Assembly: GCF_004053875.1 (NCBI RefSeq) | Contig: NZ_SBIP01000002.1 | Location: 620,001 to 684,000, forward strand | Source of the DNA: Neorhizobium lilium | GTDB lineage: Bacteria; Pseudomonadota; Alphaproteobacteria; Rhizobiales; Rhizobiaceae | Reading direction: 5' to 3' | DNA: 64,000 bases | Part shown: positions 1 to 9,402 of the stretch, piece after piece | How positions within the stretch are numbered: position 1 is the first letter of the stretch | How the letters are laid out: every line of letters begins with the position of its first letter | Notes under the pieces: generated by a model | Seen by the model: the letters and a program-made list of their open reading frames with translations, nothing else | Databases searched by the model: none | Told to the model about the DNA's origin: nothing | Position numbers and translations under genes: made by a program

Positions 1-1120
1 TATAGCCGCCCCACGGACGGTAGGCCGTTGGGTGAGTTTCAGTCAGCGCCGCGGTCGCCTTGGCGGAGGCGAGTTGCTTGACCAACATGCCGACATTCTG
101 GCTGTCGTCGAGACGCCCGACATAGACCGCATCTTCCGAGGCGATGACGGCGACGCCGTCAAGGCCCTGCACCGCCAAGTGGCCGTGGCGAGACATGACC
201 AGCGAGTTCTTGGTGTTGATCAGCGTCGCATTGCCGGAAGAGACATTGCCAGCCTCGTCGCGACTGCCGAGCTTCCAGACCGCGTCCCAGCTGCCCATGT
301 CCGACCAAGTGAAAGCCGATGGCACGACCGCGACGTTGGAGGATTTCTCCATGATCGCGTAGTCGATTGAAATATCTGGGCTCTTGGCAAAAGCATCCGC
401 ATCCAGTCGCGTGAAGTCCAGATCGCCGGTCGCATTGGCGAAGGCGGCACAAGCGGCCTGTTCGACGTCCGGCGCAAATTGCGCCAATTCAGCCAGGACC
501 TGGCCGGCCTTGAACATGAAGATGCCGGAGTTCCAAACGAAACCACCTGACGTCAGCATCTTTTCTGCTTCCGGCAAAGATGGCTTCTCCACGAAGCGCT
601 TCACCTGGGCGGCACCGCCCGGCAGCGCCTTGCCGATCTCGATATAGCCGTAGCCTGTGGCCGGCTCAGCAGGCGCAATACCGAAGGTGACGAGCTTGCC
701 GGATGCGGCCGTGTCGCGGGCGACTCGGATCGCATCGAAATAGCGCTCGTCGGAAACGATCTCATGATCGGAGGCGAGCACCTGCATAACGGCTTCCTCG
801 CCGAAGCGCACGCCGACGAAGGCGGCGGCAGCCGCGACGGCGGGTGCGGTGTTGCGGGCCACCGGCTCCAGCAGAATGCCCGACAAGGCGATGCCGAGCT
901 CACGCGCTTGTTCCGCCACCAGAAAGCGGAAATCCTCGTTAGTGATGACAACAGGCGCTTCATACAGCGCGGTATCGGAAACGCGCGACAGTGTCGCCTG
1001 AAACAGCGTGCGGTCGCCGACGAACTGGATGAACTGTTTGGGCGCCGTGGCGCGCGACAGTGGCCAGAGCCTCGTTCCCTTGCCGCCGGCCATGATGACG
1101 GGAATGATCTTTTGGGTCAC
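1..1120 (-). CDS. manC: Mannose-1-phosphate guanylyltransferase, 3' end cut by window edge
   Basis: Makes GDP-mannose from mannose-1-phosphate and GTP in the cytoplasm. Reading the minus strand from a GTG at 1120 gives about 373 codons with the nucleotidyltransferase signature AGGKGTRLWPLSR near the N-terminus, followed by the full sugar-nucleotide transferase domain. The missing part, roughly the last 100 residues, would be the C-terminal cupin (type II phosphomannose isomerase) domain seen in the second copy at 36289-37716. The GTG start overlaps the stop of the upstream phosphomannomutase gene as GTGA, so the two are probably translationally coupled. The protein aligns closely with the second copy throughout. 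The function is firm; the state of the unseen C-terminus is unknown. Confidence 0.93.
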   Translation of the reverse strand, partial: MTQKIIPVIMAGGKGTRLWPLSRATAPKQFIQFVGDRTLFQATLSRVSDTALYEAPVVITNEDFRFLVAEQARELGIALSGILLEPVARNTAPAVAAAAAFVGVRFGEEAVMQVLASDHEIVSDERYFDAIRVARDTAASGKLVTFGIAPAEPATGYGYIEIGKALPGGAAQVKRFVEKPSLPEAEKMLTSGGFVWNSGIFMFKAGQVLAELAQFAPDVEQAACAAFANATGDLDFTRLDADAFAKSPDISIDYAIMEKSSNVAVVPSAFTWSDMGSWDAVWKLGSRDEAGNVSSGNATLINTKNSLVMSRHGHLAVQGLDGVAVIASEDAVYVGRLDDSQNVGMLVKQLASAKATAALTETHPTAYRPWGGY

Positions 1121-2604
1121 GATGACGGTCTCCGATCTTGGCTATCAGATGATGTGGAACGGGCATCGAAATGCGAAGCCCAATCGCGGATGAGCTGAAG
1201 CCCCTGCTCAAGCAGCAGGCCGGCCTCTTCTTGTGTTGCCGCCTCGACATAGCAGCGCATTTCCGGGGCGTTGCCGGACGGGCGGAAGTGGATGATCCGG
1301 CCGTCTGCCAGCGTGACCCGCAATCCATCGATGTCGCTCGTCGATAAGACGGCGCCAACGGGTGCGAGGAAGGCGGCGAGGTTGGCATCGCTCGCCCGGA
1401 GATACGTCATCAGCACAGCACTTGCCTCGACGGCAAAATTTTCCAATCGGTCTGCCATGGCGAAAGGCAGTGAGAAACCGGCAGCGACCCGAGACAGCGC
1501 CTGTTCCTTAAGGACGGCGAACGACAAGGTGGCTAAGATCGGCAGGAAGCTGTCTCTGGTCGGCAGCGGATCGAGAACCTTGCCACTGATCGTAAAGGCC
1601 GAGCCGGTCAGCACGCCGCCATTGGCTTCAAAGCCCATAACGTCGGATTTACCTGCTGCGAGTGCCTCCAGCATGCCCGCAATGACGAAAGGGGACCCGA
1701 CCTTGGTGCGAACGATTTCAACGCCTTCGCCCGATTGTCCAGCAACCTCGATGCCAGAATTGGAGGTCACCGGGGTGACCACAACCTTGGCGCTAAGGAA
1801 TTGTGCGGTGATCAGGCCGAGCAGATCGCCACGCAACGGTTCGCCGGTTTCATCGGCCAGCAATGGGCGATCGCCGTCACCATCAGCGGAAACGATCGCG
1901 TCCAATTTATGCTCTGCAGCCCATTTCCTCAGCTTGGCGATTGTCTCTGCTGAGACCGACTCAGTATCGATCGGGATGAATTCTTCGGAGCGGCCGAGAG
2001 CTATGACATAGGCACTATAACCCTGCAAAACCTGCAGCAAAAGATCGCGGGCAACCGTCGAATGTTGGTAGACGCCGATCTTGAGGCCGGCCAGCGCACC
2101 AGCGGCCAACAAACCTTGATTACGAGCAACGAACAGCGCTTCGGCCGCCCCTGAATGGTTCGGCGCAGTACCGCTTCGGATATCGATCGTGCCAGCGCCG
2201 CCCTGGTCGAGCTCAGTTGCTATTTGGCTAATGCCCAATTCATCCGCTTTACCGATCTCTCCATCTGGACGGTAGAACTTGATGCCATTGCGATCGTCGG
2301 GAATATGCGAGCCGGTAACCATAAGCGACGCGGCGCCTATCTTCAGGCCGTAAAGCGCAAGTGCCGGCGTCGGCAGCGTGCCGCAATCGACCGGAGACAG
2401 ACCGGAACGAAAAAGGGCGCCAATCACGGTGTCCGAAATGGACGGGCTTGATGAACGGAAATCACGGCCGACGAGAATAACGCTTCCGCTCTGCGCCAAA
2501 CCGGCCTTGAAAAGATACTGCGCAAAAGCGGCCGGATATAAAGACGACACCCGCCCCTTAAGATCAGTTACAAGACCGCGAAGGCCACTCGTTCCGAACT
2601 TCAT
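1117..2604 (-). CDS. manB: Phosphomannomutase (phosphohexomutase family)
   Basis: Interconverts mannose-6-phosphate and mannose-1-phosphate, feeding the coupled manC. The 495-residue protein starts MKFGTSGLRG, has the phosphoserine loop as VTGSHIP (Ser99 region) and the metal-binding loop DGDGDRP in the middle, and ends with the sugar-phosphate-binding RPSGNAPEMR motif. A second, clearly homologous copy lies at 34814-36253 in the opposite orientation; by eye about two thirds of residues match. This copy carries a longer Ser/Asp-rich C-terminal tail after the last helix. The related substrate glucose-6-phosphate cannot be excluded from sequence, but pairing with manC favours mannose. Confidence 0.92.
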   Translation of the reverse strand: MKFGTSGLRGLVTDLKGRVSSLYPAAFAQYLFKAGLAQSGSVILVGRDFRSSSPSISDTVIGALFRSGLSPVDCGTLPTPALALYGLKIGAASLMVTGSHIPDDRNGIKFYRPDGEIGKADELGISQIATELDQGGAGTIDIRSGTAPNHSGAAEALFVARNQGLLAAGALAGLKIGVYQHSTVARDLLLQVLQGYSAYVIALGRSEEFIPIDTESVSAETIAKLRKWAAEHKLDAIVSADGDGDRPLLADETGEPLRGDLLGLITAQFLSAKVVVTPVTSNSGIEVAGQSGEGVEIVRTKVGSPFVIAGMLEALAAGKSDVMGFEANGGVLTGSAFTISGKVLDPLPTRDSFLPILATLSFAVLKEQALSRVAAGFSLPFAMADRLENFAVEASAVLMTYLRASDANLAAFLAPVGAVLSTSDIDGLRVTLADGRIIHFRPSGNAPEMRCYVEAATQEEAGLLLEQGLQLIRDWASHFDARSTSSDSQDRRPSS

Positions 2605-2894
2605 ACAAAAATTCCGTCAAAATCAGAGAGCGTCCTAGCAATTTTTCACGCAAAATAAAGCGAAAAAATAGATTTCCCACATGGACTGCCGTCATAATTT
2701 TCACTAAAAACCCGGCCAGACAGTTCGTCGCGCCGAATACGCTTTTATGCACTTTCGTCCAATGAACCACTACCTAGTCGCGTTAACGCGAGCCGGTATC
2801 GGTGGATTTCGCTTAGAAAAAATATCTTACAACATTTATCAAATATATATCCAATTTTCCGGCAATTATTCTCTCAGACGGAGGGACCATACAG

Positions 2895-4424
2895 ATGATA
2901 CCTCATTTTTTTACAGAGGAACAGTGGCTCGACTGGGCGGCTCAACACGAGAATAGGTTTGGAAATGGTATCCATGACCCCGAATCGCAAAAGCGCTTCT
3001 TGACGGAATGGTATTTTTCTAAAATCGGCCGAAGCTCAGCCGTTCCATTATCTGAAGAATCTATTTCTGTACTGCATGAAGTAAAAACTTTTGTGCCAGG
3101 ACTTCGGCTACCGCGTTTTTTACAACACATTTACCAAGGGCGGCCGGATTTACAGAAAGCATTCCCTCGCCAAGATCCGAAAACCCCGACCAAATTAATG
3201 CAATGGTACGAGTCCTATGGCCAACACGAGCTCAACGCAGCCCACTTAATCTCAGCGGCCTACTCTGGCCCTCACAAAGCAGCAAAAGTGGCCGTTGAGG
3301 GGTCGCCGCGTTCGCGCATATTAGCGAAGCTCAGACAAGACATCGGCTTCGGCGTAAATCTGATTGGCTATGCACAAGGGGAATTCGGCTTAGGCGAGGA
3401 CATCCGAACTCTTGCAAAGTGTATAGAGGCCGCGGAAATTGAATACTGCGTATTCAATTTGCCAAACGGGTCGAACGCACGCCTTCATGATCATACGTTA
3501 GATGAAAAATTCGCGACGGCTCCCCCCTACCCGGTATCGATATTGTGCGTAAGCCCTTTCGATATACCACGGATCGCTCAAGAATTCGGAAACCAGGTAT
3601 TCAACGAGAAGTACGTCATCGCCTATTCCCCATGGGAACTGGAAGTATTCCCGCGTGAATGGGCACCTGCTCTTGGTTGGGTCGATGAGCTTTGGGGAAT
3701 TAGCGAACACGTCTCAAAAGCGTATCAAAATGCGACGCGAACGCCCTGCATATATATGCCCCCAGCCGTCAACGTGAACGGTCAAGCAAAGTCCAAAGTC
3801 AGGTCAGAGACGGATACGTTCAGGTTTATATGTTCGTACGATCCAAATTCATTCGTCACGCGGAAGAATCCACAAGCAGCAATCGAAGGATTTTTGCTCG
3901 CATTTCCAGATAAGTCTATTCACGCATCTCTACTCTTCCTCGTAAACGGATCGAATGCAGAAGATAAATTCACGCAAAATCTGCAAAAAATATCTAAAGA
4001 CGATCCTAGGATACGGTATAACATTGGTACCCACGACAGAAGCGCATATTTGGCTCTTCTGTCGTCAGCAGATTGCTTTTTATCGCCTCACCGTGCCGAA
4101 GGCTTCGGAAGAAATATCGCTGAAGCCAAAGCCCTAGGCGTCTGCGTACTATCGACGGGATACTCGGGTGCTAGGGATTTTCTGGACCCCGATGAAGAAG
4201 TTAGCTGGCAATATACAACAGTCGGTCAAGCTGGATACATCTATTCAGAAGGCGCATTGTGGGCAGAAATCGACACTTCCGATCTAGCCCAGAAAATGAA
4301 GAATCTTTATTCCAACAGAATGCAGATAAAGCAAAAGGGTTTATCTGAAGTATTTTCAATACGAGAAGCTGCCGCTCGATACAGAGAGAGACTTCAGCAC
4401 ATCAACACTACTCAATTCGAGTAG
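2895..4424 (+). CDS. GT4-family glycosyltransferase
   Basis: A 509-residue cytoplasmic glycosyltransferase, expected to add a sugar to a surface-polysaccharide intermediate. After an unassigned N-terminal region of about 145 residues, a Rossmann-type domain begins with GVNLIGYAQGEFGLGED, a motif typical of polysaccharide-cluster GT4 enzymes. The C-terminal nucleotide-sugar site reads HRAEGFGRNIAEAKALG, with the two acidic residues of the family's E-x7-E signature. The ATG at 2895 has a GGAGGGA ribosome site about nine bases upstream. Base composition is much more AT-rich than manB upstream. The gene converges on and overlaps the next gene by 17 bases. Donor and acceptor sugars are unknown. 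Confidence 0.88.
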   Translation: MIPHFFTEEQWLDWAAQHENRFGNGIHDPESQKRFLTEWYFSKIGRSSAVPLSEESISVLHEVKTFVPGLRLPRFLQHIYQGRPDLQKAFPRQDPKTPTKLMQWYESYGQHELNAAHLISAAYSGPHKAAKVAVEGSPRSRILAKLRQDIGFGVNLIGYAQGEFGLGEDIRTLAKCIEAAEIEYCVFNLPNGSNARLHDHTLDEKFATAPPYPVSILCVSPFDIPRIAQEFGNQVFNEKYVIAYSPWELEVFPREWAPALGWVDELWGISEHVSKAYQNATRTPCIYMPPAVNVNGQAKSKVRSETDTFRFICSYDPNSFVTRKNPQAAIEGFLLAFPDKSIHASLLFLVNGSNAEDKFTQNLQKISKDDPRIRYNIGTHDRSAYLALLSSADCFLSPHRAEGFGRNIAEAKALGVCVLSTGYSGARDFLDPDEEVSWQYTTVGQAGYIYSEGALWAEIDTSDLAQKMKNLYSNRMQIKQKGLSEVFSIREAAARYRERLQHINTTQFE

Positions 4425-5319
4425 GCGAAAAGAGAGGGCCTATTTCTACCTCTCCTACACATGGGGTCAGAACATTTTGGCGACCAAATGCTACTCGCCG
4501 TATGTCACATATAACGTCGTTATCTGATGGATTGACGCATCGGACTTCGATTTTTCCATGGTGGGAACTGACGTCGAATGCCAGAGCCACAACGACGTCA
4601 CCAACGGTCTTTATTTCAAGAAGTTTATTTAAGCCAACATCTGTCGTTACATCCAAGATAAGCCGATCAGTCGGATTAAGACATCGGATTTCAATTTCGA
4701 CAAGGTAAGAGCCGGCATCAAGATCAATTCCAGGTCCAAAAAACATCCAGCCTGATGAAAACCGATAGTAGCCGTTCCCATCTGCAATGCCGTAAAAACT
4801 GACATCAGGCCCTAAGAAAAGTTCCGCATTTTCGCCTCTAGCCGCCACCAAATAGCTTTTGTCGAGCATTGCAGCGCGGACGGCATTCGCAGGCGCTTTG
4901 TCATTTTTCATGTTCATATACTGATTACCCATACGCCTCATGTCACGAACACCCCCCCAGAATTCAAATTGAAATTTTTTGGGATCACCCGCGACATCAA
5001 CTGCCTTGATCAAAGCATCCGATACTGCTTCTAAAGAGCTTGGATCCATAATATTTGCCAACGAATTTCGAATGTCTTTTGTTAACCTTATCGGAACACC
5101 GGCCGAAGTGGACACAGCCGAAATTGGAAGCAAATTCAAAACACGAAGAATTTGATCGGCAATATCCAATTTCATCATCTTTGATTTCTCGGCATAGTCC
5201 AGCGCCAGGAGAACATCATCGACACCATAAATTTGAGCTAACGCTATGATCCACATGCGTTCTTGCTCAAGCTCAAGCAGATCAGATAACAGAAGATTGC
5301 TCATGTTGTTGTTAGTCAT
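4408..5319 (-). CDS. Unknown protein with C-terminal beta-rich domain, in glycosyltransferase operon
   Basis: I do not recognise this 303-residue protein. The N-terminal half is predicted helical and the region around residues 165-290 alternates hydrophobic and polar residues like a beta-sandwich, with FGPGIDLDAGSYLVEIEI and IEVRCVNPSDN as landmarks. The same general pattern (FGP, G-x-Y-x-V, then a late E-I/V-R strand) recurs in the C-terminal half of the protein at 14535-15386. An ATG at 5319 shares one base with the stop of the upstream double glycosyltransferase (TGATG), so it is preferred over a start at 5370. Coupling suggests a partner or accessory role for that enzyme, possibly carbohydrate binding; this is inference. 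Confidence 0.75.
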   Translation of the reverse strand: MTNNNMSNLLLSDLLELEQERMWIIALAQIYGVDDVLLALDYAEKSKMMKLDIADQILRVLNLLPISAVSTSAGVPIRLTKDIRNSLANIMDPSSLEAVSDALIKAVDVAGDPKKFQFEFWGGVRDMRRMGNQYMNMKNDKAPANAVRAAMLDKSYLVAARGENAELFLGPDVSFYGIADGNGYYRFSSGWMFFGPGIDLDAGSYLVEIEIRCLNPTDRLILDVTTDVGLNKLLEIKTVGDVVVALAFDVSSHHGKIEVRCVNPSDNDVICDIRRVAFGRQNVLTPCVGEVEIGPLFSPTRIE

Positions 5320-7991
5320 CACAGGACGCTCCGCATGATGCCAGACATTCGTGAGCCGATTTTTTCCCACGAAATTCCATCGACGTAAGCTATTTGATCC
5401 TCGAGCTTTGAAACTCGCTTAGACGGTTCTGAATAAAGCTGCAGAATTTTACTGGCGAGATTCAAGGGGTGGTTATTAGTAACCTTGAAAACGAAATCCG
5501 ACACGTCCGAAAATGTCGATATATCGGTCGTCAAAATTGGCACCGAAATCCCCAAAACATCTCTAATGGCACCGCTCGCACTTTCCAAATTGTTGTCGTA
5601 TGGCAGCACAAGTAGATCGCAAGAACTCAGTCGTGAAGACACTTCTTTTTTCGACAGGAACCTGAAGTCAATATCAACGACATCATCGAGCGACAATTGA
5701 CGAATGAGCTGCATTATCTCCAACGCATGAAAAACTGTTTTTTGATCGTCATTGACGGCATGCAGTAACGTCACCTTAATATCAGGTATCTTTTCCCGTA
5801 TTATAGCAATACTTCGAAGATGATTCATAATGCCCTTGTGAGGCATGCAGAAGCCGAACGACCCGATGTGGAATTTAGCGGACGAATCTTTTTGGCGGCG
5901 CAGGTCATCGGCAATCTTCGGTATTCCATGCGGAATAACCGCTACTCTCGTGTCGGCAGCAATCGGACCAAGTGCTTCCACATCAGCAAGAGTATGAACA
6001 AAAATCCCCTCTGTACGTGCAAGCGATAGCCTCGCACCCTGTATGCTTGAGGACTGACCTGCAGTAGAGTGCAGTTGGCAAAAGACCTTTATTCTGCCAT
6101 TTCCGCCTTGAACTATGCAATCTATCAAGTAGCCAAGATCCGCCCAGCCTACATGACTGGGATGATGCTGGATCAACACCGCATCCAAACCGCCATCGAT
6201 CACAGCATCCGCGAGCGGAGGCATGCTATCGCTTCGCCTCCGCCATTGCCGTCTGACAAAATCCTGATCAACGCCAGTTAGCTTTTCCGCCAACTCGGAA
6301 ATGACATTTACCTCAAAGTCCTTTTCAAGATGAGGAACTAGCTCTTCAGAGTAGGTTGCAATCCCGCAACTTTGGTTCCATGTCGTCACGATCGCAAGCT
6401 TTGGTCGCCCGGGCGACTTGATATCCTTGCGCTCTAAAGCTGCTAAATAACGAGCAGCGACCTTGTCCCAAGCATATGTGTTGCGAACAAGTTCTCTCGC
6501 CGGTGAGGTCTTAACCTCTAGTTCTTGATCCGTCGCCTCATACACTAAGCGCATCTGTCGACGCAAACTTTGTAAGTCTGGCTCGTACCAATAAGAGCCG
6601 CTCAGTGACATGTGAGTCTCGGACGCAACGGCTGTCGATTTAACAAGCCAGGCTGTGGTATTATCGCAAAAATCGGCCTGGCCGCCAGCATCCGTTGTTA
6701 TCACCGGCAGGCCAACGGCCATGGCTTCCGCAGCTGGAAGCAAAAAACCCTCACCCCTGCTGGCCGCAACCAAACAATCGGATTTCAAATAAAGCTGCCG
6801 AATTTCGAGTTGGCTCAAATTGGCGAAATTTGAAGTAATGTTCTTCGCCCTATCCCCATATGAGGAAATAATTTCTCTAATATTATTGTGCGGATTATCA
6901 AAGGTCTTGATATGCAGCTCTACATTCTCGCCATAAAATTCCTCAACGAACGCTTGCACAAGCTTATCGGCCGCTTTTCGCGCAAAGCAGGAAGAGATGT
7001 GCAGGAAGCGAAAGCGATCTTTCGCTCGTCTTTTTCGGCGGCGTAAATTGAAAAGCTCCTTATCGATCCCATTCCCAACGACGGCTGTCGGTACAGTAAG
7101 ACCCGAATTCTGGAGAGCGATTTGCGTAAATTTAGAGGTAACGCACACCAGATCCAAGTCGCTGTTAAAAGCTGCCAAAAACTTCGGGGGAAATGAGCTT
7201 TCTTCCCACGCATAGCAATGTAACGTCTTGAATCTAGAAGCCATCAAGCCTGTCTCTGGCGGCCAGGTATTTAGACTATGAACGTCAAAGTCGGCACTGA
7301 GAGGCGATTCTTTGTACCGATCGACCAGATCTTTTTCCGCGTTAAAAAACGGATCATCATCGAGCCGCTCATTTTTGGATGTGAGCGTTACATTCGCTTT
7401 TTTTTGCAAAACAGCCTTTGCAAAATTGCGATTTACAATCGCGATACTGTAATCGCCGCGCAAAGGACCTTCAAATAATAGAGTTTTTTCCGGCACGCGA
7501 GAGGCGGCTACGACCGGCAGCAAATCTCTTTCGAGCTTTATCCTTGCAGCCAAGCTGCGCCATCGCTCGATTACAGGCTGTCCGCTTTGATCCCAAAAGC
7601 CCAGGCTCCATGGACGAGCATCAGAATTTATGGGAAGGTCCGCCCTAACCTTAGTCCCTGACCAAAAAGCCACTCGAACATTGTTACCCAGCAAGTCTCG
7701 CGGAGACAAATCCAGTTCTATCGAGAAGCCACAGACTTCGGTCCGATGACCCGCCGCCTTAACGTCATTGCGAATACCGTTTGCGGTCGCTATTGCGACC
7801 ACTTGACCAGCGACAATGACGGCAATCTGCGCCGGCTCACTACCATCGCCAACGATCGCCCAACCCTGCGCGCAGCGCAATGACAGTTCGTCAACGCTTC
7901 CTCTGCTCGATGGTAAAATTGACTCGATAAATTTATCAAATTTTCTGCTTAAGCCAATCAGGAGCGCTTTCTGCTTCGATCTGCTACCCAT
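5319..7991 (-). CDS. Large protein with two tandem GT4 glycosyltransferase domains
   Basis: An 890-residue protein with three recognisable parts. Residues about 33-120 form a beta-rich module (CAQGWAIVGDG, then GFSIELDLSP). Residues about 165-540 are a GT4 domain, with LHCYAWEESSFP in the acceptor half and SRGEGFLLPAAEAMAVG in the donor site. Residues about 560-890 are a second GT4 domain, starting LAIVTTWNQSCGIATYSEEL, with HIGSFGFCMPHKG before the donor half. The second domain's donor site (NLESASGAIRD) departs from the standard E-x7-E layout, so one domain may be weaker or use another donor. It is probably a bifunctional enzyme adding consecutive sugars. It is the first gene of a two-gene minus-strand operon, divergent from 8550. 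Confidence 0.88.
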   Translation of the reverse strand: MGSRSKQKALLIGLSRKFDKFIESILPSSRGSVDELSLRCAQGWAIVGDGSEPAQIAVIVAGQVVAIATANGIRNDVKAAGHRTEVCGFSIELDLSPRDLLGNNVRVAFWSGTKVRADLPINSDARPWSLGFWDQSGQPVIERWRSLAARIKLERDLLPVVAASRVPEKTLLFEGPLRGDYSIAIVNRNFAKAVLQKKANVTLTSKNERLDDDPFFNAEKDLVDRYKESPLSADFDVHSLNTWPPETGLMASRFKTLHCYAWEESSFPPKFLAAFNSDLDLVCVTSKFTQIALQNSGLTVPTAVVGNGIDKELFNLRRRKRRAKDRFRFLHISSCFARKAADKLVQAFVEEFYGENVELHIKTFDNPHNNIREIISSYGDRAKNITSNFANLSQLEIRQLYLKSDCLVAASRGEGFLLPAAEAMAVGLPVITTDAGGQADFCDNTTAWLVKSTAVASETHMSLSGSYWYEPDLQSLRRQMRLVYEATDQELEVKTSPARELVRNTYAWDKVAARYLAALERKDIKSPGRPKLAIVTTWNQSCGIATYSEELVPHLEKDFEVNVISELAEKLTGVDQDFVRRQWRRRSDSMPPLADAVIDGGLDAVLIQHHPSHVGWADLGYLIDCIVQGGNGRIKVFCQLHSTAGQSSSIQGARLSLARTEGIFVHTLADVEALGPIAADTRVAVIPHGIPKIADDLRRQKDSSAKFHIGSFGFCMPHKGIMNHLRSIAIIREKIPDIKVTLLHAVNDDQKTVFHALEIMQLIRQLSLDDVVDIDFRFLSKKEVSSRLSSCDLLVLPYDNNLESASGAIRDVLGISVPILTTDISTFSDVSDFVFKVTNNHPLNLASKILQLYSEPSKRVSKLEDQIAYVDGISWEKIGSRMSGIMRSVL

Positions 7992-8549
7992 AGCCGCTAT
8001 TCAGCCCTCTAAATCTGTATTTCCAGCGGATTGACGCCGAACAGTCGACGCCGAAGACCGATACGGAAAATAAACACATATGTCGGCGCAAAAGCCGTCT
8101 GGGCCAAGATATCCTGTTGAATTCAAGGCCACTTGATTAAACGCAAAAAGGTCTTCGTGAAAAGAGGTTCGTTAACCTAAATTGCACAGCTACCTGTGCC
8201 TGGCGGTATCCGCCAAATACTGCAACCCGCCTAAAGCGGACTCAGCGATTCGCTATATCTGAACATCCTGGCCCCAGCACGAAATCGCTCACCATTGAGC
8301 CGACAGGTATCATGCGTGATTGGCGAAATCCACCCCCTCGCCTGACTAGACGCTGTACCGGTAATGCGATAATATTTCGTCCATAACGAGATGCCTCGAA
8401 TAGAGACAACTAGTTGTGAGTGTATCGAAGAATTTCTTTACTCCAATAGGTCCGCATCGAATTTTCGGCTCGAATTCCTGTAGCCTGAAAACAAACACGG
8501 TCAGATATAGAAGACTCTATATTATTATTGGTCGCAAAGGGAGCGATAA
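7992..8549. promoter_or_regulatory. Divergent intergenic region, 558 bases
   Basis: No gene supported on either strand. The region must hold the promoters for the minus-strand double glycosyltransferase and for the plus-strand WcbI-like operon. A perfect 12-base palindrome, ACAACTAGTTGT, lies at 8406-8417. The ribosome site AAAGGGAG just before 8550 serves the TTG start of the next gene. I could not pick a convincing -35/-10 pair. Confidence 0.4.
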
Positions 8550-9401
8550 TTGGAAAAGTGGCTGGTGCTTTCGAATTGCCAGACGTTCGGCCTGGCGAAT
8601 AGCTTGACTATACAATATCCGAGTGCAACGATCGATTCACTAGATGTATGGGCATATAAATCTGATATCGCCGGACATGACGCCAAGCTGCATAACTATC
8701 AAAAGATCATCGTTCATCCAGAATTTCTGGATATTTCGGAATCGAAACTTAATCAGGTCATCGATCCGATTATTGTACCGTCAATGTTTTTCTCCGCGTA
8801 TCATCCGGATTCATGCTATGCTGCATCGAGCAGCGGCGGAATAGACAGCCCTATAGGGGCGTACAATTCCATGATTTGTCTTTCCGCCTACCGGAACGGA
8901 TTAACCGTTGACCAGGCGTTGCAGCACTACAATGCCAGAACTTACGAGCGTGCAGGTTTCTTCGACGTCTGGAGCCGAGACAAACAGCATATACTCAACC
9001 TGTTCAATAACTACGGCCTAGACCTTTCGGAAGGCTTCCTTCGCTGGGGGCGCTATAAGCCATTCATGTACTCAGTCAATCATCCTAACATCGACGTGGT
9101 GTTCGATATCGCGGCAGCGACGTTGAAACGAATGGGCGTCAATTCATTAGAAGCCCGACTGCTGCCGCACGACAATCTCACGAACGGGCCATGCTTCGCG
9201 ATTTACAATGAGGTCGCCGAACATTGCGGCATCAAAGGCTTTGAGTTTTTCAAAGAACAGGGACACTACCGCCTCCTCTCCCTCGAGGATTTCGTTCGGG
9301 GAAGCTATCGTTTGCTTGAGGGACACGATCCTAAGTCAGTCGTCGTCGACGGCATGGCTGACGACCGTTTTCAGAAGCTTTTACAGATAATGGAGCCGTA
9401 A
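8550..9401 (+). CDS. WcbI-like polysaccharide biosynthesis protein
   Basis: A 283-residue protein resembling the WcbI family, which acts in capsule assembly and is thought to handle acyl or acetyl groups. Near the N-terminus LSNCQTFGL (Cys10) matches the family's small-residue-Cys-Gln signature, followed by an alternating beta/alpha pattern and AYHPD and SVNHPN segments placed as in the family. The start is TTG at 8550 with a good AAAGGGAG ribosome site seven bases upstream. The gene is AT-rich. It is followed two bases later by the GSCFA gene, so the two are co-transcribed. WcbI assignment is by motif reading; the exact reaction is unknown. Confidence 0.72.
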   Translation: MEKWLVLSNCQTFGLANSLTIQYPSATIDSLDVWAYKSDIAGHDAKLHNYQKIIVHPEFLDISESKLNQVIDPIIVPSMFFSAYHPDSCYAASSSGGIDSPIGAYNSMICLSAYRNGLTVDQALQHYNARTYERAGFFDVWSRDKQHILNLFNNYGLDLSEGFLRWGRYKPFMYSVNHPNIDVVFDIAAATLKRMGVNSLEARLLPHDNLTNGPCFAIYNEVAEHCGIKGFEFFKEQGHYRLLSLEDFVRGSYRLLEGHDPKSVVVDGMADDRFQKLLQIMEP

Positions 9402-9402
9402 G

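Noticed and set aside
8406..8417. ACAACTAGTTGT palindrome as a regulator site
   Set aside because: Twelve-base palindromes occur by chance at this scale, and no promoter could be placed next to it; mentioned only as a landmark.
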